From: a bacterium Ga0077546
GTDB lineage: Bacteria; Cyanobacteriota; Vampirovibrionia; Obscuribacterales; Obscuribacteraceae
DNA: 5,826 nt
Reading direction: 5' to 3'
NCBI GenBank assembly: GCA_001464165.1
Contig: LNEX01000466.1
Coordinates: forward strand, 1 to 5,826
Of the stretch, positions 1-5,490 are shown one piece after another. Each line of letters opens with the position of its first letter. The first letter of the stretch is position 1. Made by a program: the position numbers and the translations under genes. The notes beneath the pieces are model-generated. The model saw only the letters and a program-made list of their open reading frames with translations. It searched no databases and had not been told where the DNA came from.

Positions 1-279
1 ACTAATCAGCGCTGGGAAGAGATTGCCAAAGGCCGTCTCTCAGGTAAACCTAAAACTGTGGCTGGTTTAACTAGGCTTGTGATTGAAGTGGAAGGTTCGC
101 TTAATCGAAAAAACGAGAATAATGAATACGTCAAAGTGATGCAACAGGGCGAAGGCATGACGCCTCACTCGACGGCCTGGGGCGAAGTTGCCATGGGCAC
201 TATCAAGAGTGTCGATAACCAGAGCGGTAAGACCATGGTTACAGTCGAAGTTTCAGCTGCTACTAAGTACAGCAATTAG
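1..279 (+). CDS. 3' end of an unrecognised protein (partial)
   Basis: The frame is open from the first base and ends at TAG 277-279, giving 92 visible residues. The true start lies outside the window; the GTG at 58 is only an internal codon, because the frame continues upstream of it without a stop. I do not recognise the family. The visible part starts with a charged stretch (RWEEIAKGR), then has alternating hydrophobic residues typical of beta strands (TRLVIEVEG, KTMVTVEVS) and a central polar, glycine-containing segment. There are no transmembrane segments, no cysteines and no obvious catalytic motif. The C-terminal pattern G-x-I-K-S-V-D-x-x-S-G-K-x-M-V-T-V-E-V resembles a small beta-barrel or beta-sandwich, which is inference only. 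It converges with the SRPBCC gene; the two stop codons are only 21 bases apart. Confidence 0.6.
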   Translation, partial: TNQRWEEIAKGRLSGKPKTVAGLTRLVIEVEGSLNRKNENNEYVKVMQQGEGMTPHSTAWGEVAMGTIKSVDNQSGKTMVTVEVSAATKYSN

Positions 280-300
280 AAATCTCCGGCTTTTCTAGAT

Positions 301-1014
301 TTAGCTTTCGGGCTCAAGCACTGCAGCAGTAGAAGCTCGGCGGCCAGAATTGGCTGTTTCGATATCTTTTTCAACAACTTGCTTGAAATTCCCAACGATT
401 TCTTTCTGGGTCATTTTTAGGGCCATGCTCGCAATGGGCCGTGGAATGGCTGGCCCCGGGTCAACTTCGAGGGTGTATTTGACCAGACAGTGACGCCCCG
501 AATTGGTCGATTTTAGCTGCCACTCACCTTCCACAGCTTTAAACGTACCGTCGACCATTTTCCAGCGCAAGCTGTCTGGCTTGTTTTGCAAGTCGTTGAT
601 TGTGTGCTGACATTGCTCGTTGACAAACAATTGAGGCTTGAGAAAACTCTCAATGTAGACAAGTTGACCTTCTCGCTTTAGCACTTGGCAAGACTTAACC
701 TTTGGGAAAATATGTGGATAACGGCTAAAGTCGGTTAAAGCATTCCATACAAATTCTTTTGGTGCTTTGATAGTGGTTTCAACGGTTGCTTTTGCTAATT
801 TTGTTTTGGAATCTTTTGAGGCACTTTGCTTGGCCCAGCTCTCTTTAATCTGGTTGCCAATAGTCGCGCCGCTAAAGGGTTCAGTGGCAGCTGCGGGGCC
901 CAGGCTGACAACAAAAGAACAGAATATTGCTTGGAGCAAGGTTGCTCCAGGCCACGCTATGTGGAAAAACCTATTGGCTATTCTGGAGAGAGTAAACTGA
1001 GAAGAATTTGTCAT
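301..1014 (-). CDS. Secreted SRPBCC/START-like (polyketide cyclase, COQ10-like) protein
   Basis: The 237-residue product looks exported. It has a short basic N-region (R11, R15), a hydrophobic core at about 22-40 and a likely signal-peptidase site after A-A-A at 41-43. There is no twin-arginine motif or lipobox. Residues about 75-220 match the SRPBCC fold as in Polyketide_cyc/COQ10: a first strand (KATVETTIKAP), then the hallmark F-V-W-N-A-L-T-D-F-S-R-Y-P at 88-100 followed by the 'P-K-V-K-S-C-Q-V-L' strand, a W-rich middle (RWKMVDGTFKAVEGEW) and a long C-terminal helix (about 194-218). Members bind lipids, quinones or other hydrophobic ligands in a deep cavity; no ligand can be named here. 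A periplasmic or envelope location is inferred from the signal peptide. The gene starts 48 bases after the lnt stop on the same strand, so cotranscription with lnt is likely. No strong Shine-Dalgarno precedes the ATG, which suggests dependence on the upstream message. Confidence 0.85.
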   Translation of the reverse strand: MTNSSQFTLSRIANRFFHIAWPGATLLQAIFCSFVVSLGPAAATEPFSGATIGNQIKESWAKQSASKDSKTKLAKATVETTIKAPKEFVWNALTDFSRYPHIFPKVKSCQVLKREGQLVYIESFLKPQLFVNEQCQHTINDLQNKPDSLRWKMVDGTFKAVEGEWQLKSTNSGRHCLVKYTLEVDPGPAIPRPIASMALKMTQKEIVGNFKQVVEKDIETANSGRRASTAAVLEPES

Positions 1015-1062
1015 TTATTGTCCAAGAGGGCTCGGCTATGGGTTATTTCTATCTGTAGCTAG

Positions 1063-2796
1063 CTAGCGGTACCAAGTTGCAAAAACTGTTGGTTGCGAGT
1101 TGAGCCCTACTTTGCCAGTCAGTATTGAATTTGATTTTTCAGCCTGTGCTAAGTAGTGAGTTATTTTTCCGGTGGGATCAATTATGGCAGATGGTCCGGT
1201 GTTGGCGGCAAAGATAAAATATCGACGATTCTCAATTGCTCTAAGCACTGCAAAAGCCAGCATTTGCTGCCCGCAGTCAGATTTGTGAAACCAGGCTAGG
1301 TCGGAAATATTAACAAGCAATTGGCCACCAGCCCGGCAGCTGGCTGCCGTTACTTCGGGCGAGATAGATTCAAAACATATCAACGGGGCAATCTTGCCCC
1401 TAGGCGTGTCTAATAAGACTGGTTCCTTTCCCGCAGCAAAGCCGCCGCCAGCGGGAGTATTAGTCCAGCGCTTTACCCATTCAGGCAAATAATTGACGAG
1501 CAGAGGAGTGTATTCTCCAATTGGTACAAGGAAGCGCTTGTGATAAACCTCGGACAGAAGCGCGCCACTACTCGTGATGCCATAGGCAGCGTTGAAAGGA
1601 CGATTGGCAGCACTGCGATCCATCGAACCGACAATAATGTCCAGATGTTTTTCGTACGCTTTGTGCTTGAGCCAATTGCTTACGCCAGGCTGCTCTCGCA
1701 AGTAAGTTGGCAAGGCTCCTTCGGGTAAAACCACCAGTGAATCGCGACTATTGATTAGCAGCTTATCGTAGTTTTCGACCAGGTCTTCGATGGTAAAGCG
1801 ATGCACGGTCTTTTGCATGTCGATGTTAATACCGCCTTGTACCAGGGTTGTATCAATCGAGGCGGTAGATTTAACTTGACCGGCCTGTTGCCAGCCAAGG
1901 CAATATACTGCCACCATTAATAGTGCAATGCCAAGGCAGTGATAAAAGGCTGTTTCTTTGTTTTCGGCTGCAAGCCGCTTAAATTGTTTTGTCCCACCGC
2001 CAACAAAAGTGGCAATGAAAGAGGCTATGGTGACATTGACTGCAATGATCAGTGCACATATTCCTACTCCTCCAATTACTGATGCTGCTTGGAGGAATGC
2101 CGGTTGTTTGTATTGTGTATATTCCAACATCGTCCAGGGCACACCCATTAAGTCAGGCATGTTGCCAAGCTTGTTGACGACCAGAACCCAGGCGATTGGC
2201 AGCACAACAAGTGCAGGGATGAGCCATACTTTTTTTGGACCACGCTTGGCCGTGAAAGAACCGGAAAGGGGCAGGCGACCAACTATGGCAGCGAATAAGA
2301 GAAACGACAGAGCTTGTTGTACTGATACGCATAGCCAGGCAAGCGCTGCTAAGAGATAGCCGAAAGCTCCAGTAAAGCCAAGCCAGTCAAGGGGGGCTAA
2401 GTTGAGATACCAATGCAAGTACACCAAGTTGTAGGCTAGGCCAAAAGTGAATGCCAGCATAATTTGTTTGATGTAAGAATTGTTGGCGTAAATTAGTAAA
2501 AATAGTGGGGCAAAGGCAAACCATGCCAAATACCACTGGTCAAAGCCGGGTGCAGCTAATCCGGCTATGCCACCACAGGCCACAGCAATTAGCCATTGTC
2601 TTGGGGCCGATTTAAATTGCGGCCAAGTTAATTTAGGCCGCCATTTTGCCGCAGGCTTATCTGCTTGGGGTGGCGCCTTAGACTTCTTCTGCTTTGCTTT
2701 AGGCTTAGCGCTAGTATTTTTCGCTGCCGTGGATTTGTCCTCCGTGTTGTGGAACGCTAACAAAAAAAGGATGGAGTCAATTAATTTGCACTCCAT
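1063..2796 (-). CDS. lnt: Apolipoprotein N-acyltransferase (Lnt)
   Basis: Lnt transfers an acyl chain from a phospholipid to the N-terminal cysteine of lipoproteins in the inner membrane, the last step of maturation. Numbered from the ATG at 2796 (577 residues), there is a Lys/Ala/Pro-rich cytoplasmic stretch (about 20-60). About seven hydrophobic segments follow between 68 and 303, then a nitrilase-type domain at about 315-545. The catalytic triad is visible: Glu359 in V-V-L-P-E-G, Lys420 in V-Y-H-K-R-F-L-V-P-I-G-E-Y, and Cys474 in P-L-I-C-F-E-S. The family's Trp-Phe loop appears as D-L-A-W-F (499-503), followed by GQQ where P-x-Q-H is more usual. Two oddities stand out. The first ATG sits inside a terminator hairpin, so the real start may be downstream (TTG at 2763 or an ACG at 2730). 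The protein also stops at T-W-Y-R, just where homologues continue into a final membrane segment. The family call is firm; both ends are uncertain. Confidence 0.93.
   Translation of the reverse strand: MECKLIDSILFLLAFHNTEDKSTAAKNTSAKPKAKQKKSKAPPQADKPAAKWRPKLTWPQFKSAPRQWLIAVACGGIAGLAAPGFDQWYLAWFAFAPLFLLIYANNSYIKQIMLAFTFGLAYNLVYLHWYLNLAPLDWLGFTGAFGYLLAALAWLCVSVQQALSFLLFAAIVGRLPLSGSFTAKRGPKKVWLIPALVVLPIAWVLVVNKLGNMPDLMGVPWTMLEYTQYKQPAFLQAASVIGGVGICALIIAVNVTIASFIATFVGGGTKQFKRLAAENKETAFYHCLGIALLMVAVYCLGWQQAGQVKSTASIDTTLVQGGINIDMQKTVHRFTIEDLVENYDKLLINSRDSLVVLPEGALPTYLREQPGVSNWLKHKAYEKHLDIIVGSMDRSAANRPFNAAYGITSSGALLSEVYHKRFLVPIGEYTPLLVNYLPEWVKRWTNTPAGGGFAAGKEPVLLDTPRGKIAPLICFESISPEVTAASCRAGGQLLVNISDLAWFHKSDCGQQMLAFAVLRAIENRRYFIFAANTGPSAIIDPTGKITHYLAQAEKSNSILTGKVGLNSQPTVFATWYR
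2738..2743 (-). promoter_or_regulatory. Perfect Shine-Dalgarno-like GGAGGA inside the lnt 5' region
   Basis: GGAGGA (2743-2738, minus strand) lies 20-25 bases past the terminator T-tract and in the lnt frame. Seven bases further on, at ideal spacing, is an ACG codon (2730-2728); no ATG, GTG or TTG is available there. It may be a real ribosome-binding site serving a rare non-AUG start that avoids the hairpin. It may equally be a chance result of the codons for Thr-Glu-Asp. Confidence 0.22.
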
Positions 2797-2800
2797 CCTT
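2761..2800 (-). terminator. Strong intrinsic terminator after recA, overlapping the lnt start
   Basis: On the minus strand a perfect 11-bp inverted repeat (AAGGATGGAGT at 2800-2790 and ACTCCATCCTT at 2777-2767) encloses a 12-base AT-rich loop. The stem runs straight into seven T residues (2768-2762). This is a textbook Rho-independent terminator, beginning 55 bases after the recA stop codon, so it should end the recA transcript. The left arm contains the ATG (2796-2794) that opens the longest lnt frame. Any transcript entering lnt from recA must read through it, and in such RNA the lnt start would be base-paired. The structure is read directly; its function is inferred from the textbook form. 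Confidence 0.82.
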
Positions 2801-2819
2801 CTCTCTTTGTTCGAACGAT

Positions 2820-2828
2820 CTTATATCA
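2820..2828 (-). promoter_or_regulatory. Candidate extended -10 promoter for lnt
   Basis: On the minus strand TGA-TATAAG (2828-2820) matches an extended -10 element (TGn plus 5 of 6 bases of TATAAT). The region 17 bases upstream (CTCTCA) matches -35 poorly. The predicted transcription start at about 2813 would leave a leader of about 17 bases before the ATG at 2796, with a weak GAGAG ribosome-binding sequence. This would let lnt be transcribed independently of recA, but the RNA would meet the terminator hairpin at once. Confidence 0.35.
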
Positions 2829-2855
2829 GCCAGCTTCTAGATTGAGAGAGAATGA

Positions 2856-4004
2856 CTAGCTGTCTTTCTTATCTTTCTCTTTGGGCTCTTTAGTTGGCAC
2901 TACGCCAGCAGCTATTTGAGCCTTTACGCGTACTTCAATTTCTTTGAGCATTTCAGGATGTGCTTCAAGGAAGGTCTTGGCCTGTTCGCGACCTTGTCCA
3001 ATTCTCTCTTCTTTGTAGCTGAACCATGTTCCTGATTTCTTGACGATATCGTGTTCTGCAGCTACATCGAGCAAGCAACCAGCGGTGTTGATGCCTTTTC
3101 CGTAGATGATGTCAAATTCAGCAATGCGGAAAGGAGGTGCGCACTTGTTTTTGACGACTTTGACTTTGACGCGGTTGCCAATTTCAATGCCATCTTTTTT
3201 AAGGGTCTCAATTTTTCTTATATCGAGTCTGATAGATGCATAGAACTTGAGAGCGTTTCCACCAGTGGTCGTCTCTGGGTTGCCGTACATCACACCAATC
3301 TTTTGACGAAGTTGGTTGATGAAGATAATTGATGTATGGGTCTTAGCTACGATTGCTGTGAGTTTACGGAGAGCTTGGCTCATCAGTCGGGCTTGCAGAC
3401 CTGGCAAGCTGTCACCCATTTCGCCTTCAATTTCAGCTTTCGGTACAAGAGCTGCCACTGAGTCAACGATGATTAGGTCAACAGCACCCGAGCGCACAAG
3501 TTGCTCTGTGATTTCGAGAGCTTGCTCACCGGTATCTGGTTGTGAGATTAAAAGCTCATCTACGTTTACGCCAAGGGCGCGAGCATATTCTGGGTCCATA
3601 GCGTGCTCAGCGTCAACAATGGCGGCAATGCCACCAAGCTTTTGCACTTCAGCAGCTACGTGTTGAGCTAATGTGGTTTTACCAGAAGATTCTGGACCAT
3701 ATATTTCAATGATTCTGCCTCTTGGTAGACCACCTACCCCTAGAGCTACGTCTAAGGTGATGGCGCCGGTTGGCACAGCTTCAACTTGATTGTTGCGCGA
3801 ATCGCCCAATTTCATGATTGAGCCGTCGCCGTATTGCTTCTTGATTGAATCAAGGGCTGCGCCTAAGGCTTTGAGGCGCTCTGCTGACGGCGCATGGCTT
3901 TTGCTTTTATCTTCAGTGCCCGAAGTGTCTTTGACACGGGCTACTTTTTCGATTGGGGCTTTTTCTTGTTTGTCCACGGCTTTCTCTTTGGTCACTATCG
4001 CCAT
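2856..4004 (-). CDS. recA: Recombinase RecA
   Basis: RecA forms ATP-dependent filaments on single-stranded DNA, drives homologous strand exchange and triggers LexA self-cleavage in the SOS response. The 382-residue product is full length (E. coli has 353). Visible motifs are Walker A G-P-E-S-S-G-K-T (103-110), the catalytic Glu133 in D-A-E-H, Walker [11 protein letters not shown] (177-186), loop L1 (about 193-203), and loop L2 with the [22 protein letters not shown] signature region (234-255). The ATG start is supported by GAGGAG at 4017-4012, seven bases upstream. The N-terminus has about 37 extra charged residues (Lys/Glu-rich) before the conserved S-A-E-R-L-K-A-L. The C-terminal tail is a mixed K/E stretch rather than the strongly acidic E. 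coli tail. A terminator follows the stop, and the gene is divergent from the Crp/Fnr-family gene. A TATAAT promoter and a weak LexA-box candidate lie upstream. Confidence 0.99.
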   Translation of the reverse strand: MAIVTKEKAVDKQEKAPIEKVARVKDTSGTEDKSKSHAPSAERLKALGAALDSIKKQYGDGSIMKLGDSRNNQVEAVPTGAITLDVALGVGGLPRGRIIEIYGPESSGKTTLAQHVAAEVQKLGGIAAIVDAEHAMDPEYARALGVNVDELLISQPDTGEQALEITEQLVRSGAVDLIIVDSVAALVPKAEIEGEMGDSLPGLQARLMSQALRKLTAIVAKTHTSIIFINQLRQKIGVMYGNPETTTGGNALKFYASIRLDIRKIETLKKDGIEIGNRVKVKVVKNKCAPPFRIAEFDIIYGKGINTAGCLLDVAAEHDIVKKSGTWFSYKEERIGQGREQAKTFLEAHPEMLKEIEVRVKAQIAAGVVPTKEPKEKDKKDS

Positions 4005-4124
4005 ATTAAATCTCCTCGACTCTATAAACTAAAAATAGATAAGCTCAAAAGCAAAGCTGACAACCGCGGGCAACAGAACAGCAGAGCGATTAACTTGGAA
4101 AACAAGGCTCTTCAGACCAAAATC

Positions 4125-4138
4125 TGTTCTAGCGTACC
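4125..4138. promoter_or_regulatory. Weak LexA-box-like site in the recA leader
   Basis: The plus strand reads TGTTC-TAGC-GTACC. The cyanobacterial LexA box is described as RGTAC-N3-D-GTWCB. The second half (GTAC followed by C) fits, and the first half has GTTC instead of GTAC, with the correct 4-base spacing. The flanking R and D positions do not fit. It lies about 10-25 bases downstream of the inferred recA start, a position where repression would work. The match is imperfect and could be chance. Confidence 0.22.
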
Positions 4139-4155
4139 TTGTCTACACCTGGCAA

Positions 4156-4161
4156 ATTATA
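4156..4161 (-). promoter_or_regulatory. Candidate recA promoter -10 element
   Basis: A perfect TATAAT on the minus strand (4161-4156) faces recA. No good -35 lies 16-18 bases upstream (TCTGTA at 17), so it may need an activator or be a moderate promoter. Transcription would start near 4149, giving a leader of about 145 bases. An AT-rich stretch with a run of five T lies further upstream. Confidence 0.45.
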
Positions 4162-4294
4162 GCGGTTTTGCTTGCTCTTACAGATAAAAAGTAAGCACAA
4201 CCCGCACACTGTCTGGCGTATATGCGATTGAGCCTCCGGGCTGTATGTACTCGATGTGCTTCCGGTTTTTCTTAGACCCTTCCACCTGTTCAAG

Positions 4295-4324
4295 TTAGAA
4301 AAGAGGGGGTGGGGGTATAAAAAG
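4295..4324 (+). other. Purine tract with two G5 runs in the divergent intergenic region
   Basis: In a 30-base stretch that is nearly all purine on the plus strand, two runs of five G are split by one T (4305-4309 and 4311-4315), followed by TATAAAAAGG. A further G4 run is at 4352-4355. It stands out in base composition from its surroundings. It might stiffen or melt DNA between the two divergent promoters, but it is not a canonical four-tract quadruplex. TATAAA at 4316-4321 has no -35 partner, so I do not call a promoter. Confidence 0.4.
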
Positions 4325-4325
4325 G

Positions 4326-4368
4326 TTGTTACCCAACAATATTTGATTAGAGGGGTAATACAGATAAC
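4326..4368 (+). promoter_or_regulatory. Operator-like elements upstream of the Crp/Fnr-family gene
   Basis: Two symmetric motifs sit 130-170 bases before the regulator. TTGTT-ACCC-AACAA (4326-4339) is a perfect 5+5 inverted repeat. GTA-N8-AAC (4355-4368) differs by one base from the GTA-N8-TAC pattern bound by NtcA-type Crp-family proteins. Because the neighbouring regulator has an NtcA-like recognition helix, autoregulation is conceivable. TTGATT at 4343-4348 could be a -35, but the matching -10 is poor. This is inference from short motifs. Confidence 0.22.
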
Positions 4369-4379
4369 GTTTATTTCCC

Positions 4380-4438
4380 CGGCTTAGTTCAATTTGAGCC
4401 GAGAAATATTTGTATTTCTTTCAAAGCGCCGTGGGCGC
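4380..4438 (+). promoter_or_regulatory. Three consecutive stem-loops in the leader of the Crp/Fnr-family gene
   Basis: Three hairpins follow one another. The first is CGGCT/AGCCG (4380-4384 with 4397-4401), extendable by three pairs including two G-U. The second is a perfect 7-bp AGAAATA-TTTG-TATTTCT (4402-4419), stacked directly on the first. The third is an all-GC GCGCC-GTG-GGCGC (4426-4438). The ribosome-binding site is about 46 bases downstream and not inside any of them. None is followed by a T-run, so they are not simple terminators. If transcribed they make a structured 5' leader, perhaps a stabiliser or a cis-regulatory element. Confidence 0.4.
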
Positions 4439-4484
4439 CTAAATTTAGTATCTCAGGGTTTCACTTGCTATTTCGGGTTGATTT

Positions 4485-4492
4485 AAGGGAGG
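4485..4492 (+). promoter_or_regulatory. Shine-Dalgarno AAGGGAGG that fixes the start of the Crp/Fnr-family gene
   Basis: AAGGGAGG ends five bases before the ATG at 4498. The same frame extends upstream to a TTG at 4465, but that codon has no ribosome-binding site and the extra 11 residues are not part of the family, so ATG 4498 is chosen. Confidence 0.85.
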
Positions 4493-4497
4493 TCTTC

Positions 4498-5190
4498 ATG
4501 AAAAGTGCTCAAAGGCTGTTCAGCTTAAGGCACAGCGAGATCTTTGAAGCGTTCAACCCGGTGGAGCTGGGCCGACTGCTGGGCATCCTTGAAGAGCTTG
4601 AGCTACCCAAGCACCATACTATTTTTTCTCCTGGGGGGCCATGTGACGCCATCTACTTTATAGAGAAGGGGCGCGTGCGGGTGACCAGGCTTTCTACTGA
4701 AGGTAAAACTGTCATTCTCGCTCTGCTTGGACCAGGCGATATGATTGGAGAAGCCGCTTGGGAAAATGCCGAGCACGATAGTTATGCTGAGACTCTTGAA
4801 GACTCAAGAATTTATCAAATCAGCCGCGAATCGTTCCTTAGTTTCGTGCGCGAAAACCCAGAATTTGGTTTGCGCTTTATTGGCATCATTGGCGACCGCC
4901 TCAAGCAGGCCAATGCCCGTATCGAAGATTTAGTGTTTCGCCAAGTACCAAGTCGTGTCGCTCGTTTGCTGCTTACGCTGGCTGACACCCACGGCAAAGT
5001 TACTCCCCACGGCGTGCGCGTAGAGTTTCCGCTTACTCACCAAGAAATCGCTGACATGGTTGGTTCTTCAAGAGTGACTGTCACCCAGATTCTCAATCGC
5101 TTCAAAGATAGTCACTGGATTGATATCGAATCGAAGCGTGTCACCATTCACAATATGAATGCACTAGAAGAGATGGTGCGGGCTAACTAA
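4498..5190 (+). CDS. Crp/Fnr-family transcriptional regulator
   Basis: This 230-residue cytoplasmic DNA-binding regulator has the usual family length and order. A cyclic-nucleotide-binding-type beta-roll occupies about 13-125: I-F-S-P-G-G-P-C-D-A-I-Y-F-I-E-K-G-R-V-R-V, then L-G-P-G-D-M-I-G-E. A long dimerisation helix follows at about 120-147, then a winged helix at about 150-225 with the HTH L-T-H-Q-E-I-A-D-M-V-G-S-S-R-V-T-V-T-Q-I-L (179-199). Of the cAMP pocket of E. coli CRP, the G-E pair is kept (Gly84-Glu85). The phosphate-binding Arg-Ser is replaced by D-S (94-95), so cAMP binding in the classical way is unlikely. There is no N-terminal Cys cluster for an Fnr-type iron-sulfur site. The recognition helix has R-V-T-V-T-Q rather than the R-E-T-V-G-R of CRP, closer to NtcA (R-V-T-V-T-R). 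The gene is divergent from recA with a structured leader. The signal and regulon are unknown. Confidence 0.93.
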   Translation: MKSAQRLFSLRHSEIFEAFNPVELGRLLGILEELELPKHHTIFSPGGPCDAIYFIEKGRVRVTRLSTEGKTVILALLGPGDMIGEAAWENAEHDSYAETLEDSRIYQISRESFLSFVRENPEFGLRFIGIIGDRLKQANARIEDLVFRQVPSRVARLLLTLADTHGKVTPHGVRVEFPLTHQEIADMVGSSRVTVTQILNRFKDSHWIDIESKRVTIHNMNALEEMVRAN

Positions 5191-5218
5191 GGTCGATCTT
5201 ATAGTATGCGATGAGTAT

Positions 5219-5454
5219 ATGGCTTTAATGAGCCGATTTCCCTTGCTGCCGATTAGAGACGAGGAAGCTCTTGATAGCGCTGCTGATATCTTTCAGAATT
5301 GGTGCTATTTGTCGAAAAGAGAACTTCCGATGAAAGTGACTATGTGGCAGTTTTGGGAAAGCTTATACGAGAGTACGAACTTGAGCATCTTTCGGTGTTG
5401 GCACCACCAATGACACCACAGAGCGCTCTTGAATCGTCATTAAGCGTGGTCTAA
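5219..5454 (+). pseudogene. Frameshifted relic of a HigA-type antitoxin (N-terminal domain)
   Basis: Two frames join into one recognisable sequence. From the ATG at 5219 (or 5228) the first frame reads M-S-R-F-P-L-L-P-I-R-D-E-E-A-L-D-S-A-A-D-I, like the start of many HigA antitoxins (F-P-L-x-P-I-R-x-x-x-x-Y-x-x-A). At about 5287-5291 the homology passes to the -1 frame, which is open from 5287 to TAA 5452. That frame reads S-D-E-S-D-Y-V-A-V-L-G-K-L-I-R-E-Y-E-L-E-H and then A-P-P-M-T-P-Q-S-A-L-E. This matches the family's D-Y-L-x-V-L-x-x-L-V-x-x-Y-E-x-x-H and P-x-E-A-L segment. One missing base explains the shift. The XRE-type DNA-binding half that should follow is absent. A third frame at 5445-5486 reads R-G-L-S-K-G-L-V-L-K-L, similar to the first HTH helices, which hints at a second deletion. 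No HigB toxin is visible and no clear ribosome-binding site precedes it. The call rests on motif recall, without a database search. Confidence 0.55.
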
Positions 5455-5467
5455 GTAAAGGCCTCGT

Positions 5468-5490
5468 TTTAAAGCTCTCAGAGCTTTGAA
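5468..5490. repeat. Near-perfect palindrome (hairpin) after the antitoxin relic
   Basis: AAAGCTCT and AGAGCTTT flank a single central C (5471-5487), and the pairing extends three more bases on each side with one G-T pair. As RNA it would form a 9-bp stem with a 5-base loop. No T-run follows on either strand, so it is a poor terminator by itself. It could be an operator-like site or part of a transcript end. Confidence 0.4.

Noticed and set aside
58..279. A 73-residue gene starting at GTG 58
   Set aside because: The frame is open from base 1 with no ribosome-binding site before 58, so it is the tail of a longer gene.
277..302. Short overlapping inverted repeats between the convergent stops (TAGAAA/TTTCTA and AAATCT/AGATTT) as a bidirectional terminator
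   Set aside because: Only 6-bp AT-rich stems with 9-11-base loops and no clean T-run; too weak to call.
3894..4187. Plus-strand frame overlapping the recA 5' end and leader
   Set aside because: It is antisense to recA codons and unlike any protein; a shadow frame.
4305..4355. G-quadruplex
   Set aside because: The G tracts are unevenly spaced, with a long AT-rich gap before the next G4 run; not a canonical quadruplex.
4465..4497. TTG start for the Crp/Fnr-family gene
   Set aside because: No ribosome-binding site, whereas AAGGGAGG sits correctly before ATG 4498.
5219..5413. An intact 64-residue protein in the first frame of the antitoxin relic
   Set aside because: After about residue 24 the sequence (W, C, M and H rich) loses all family resemblance while the -1 frame regains it, so the tail is out-of-frame.
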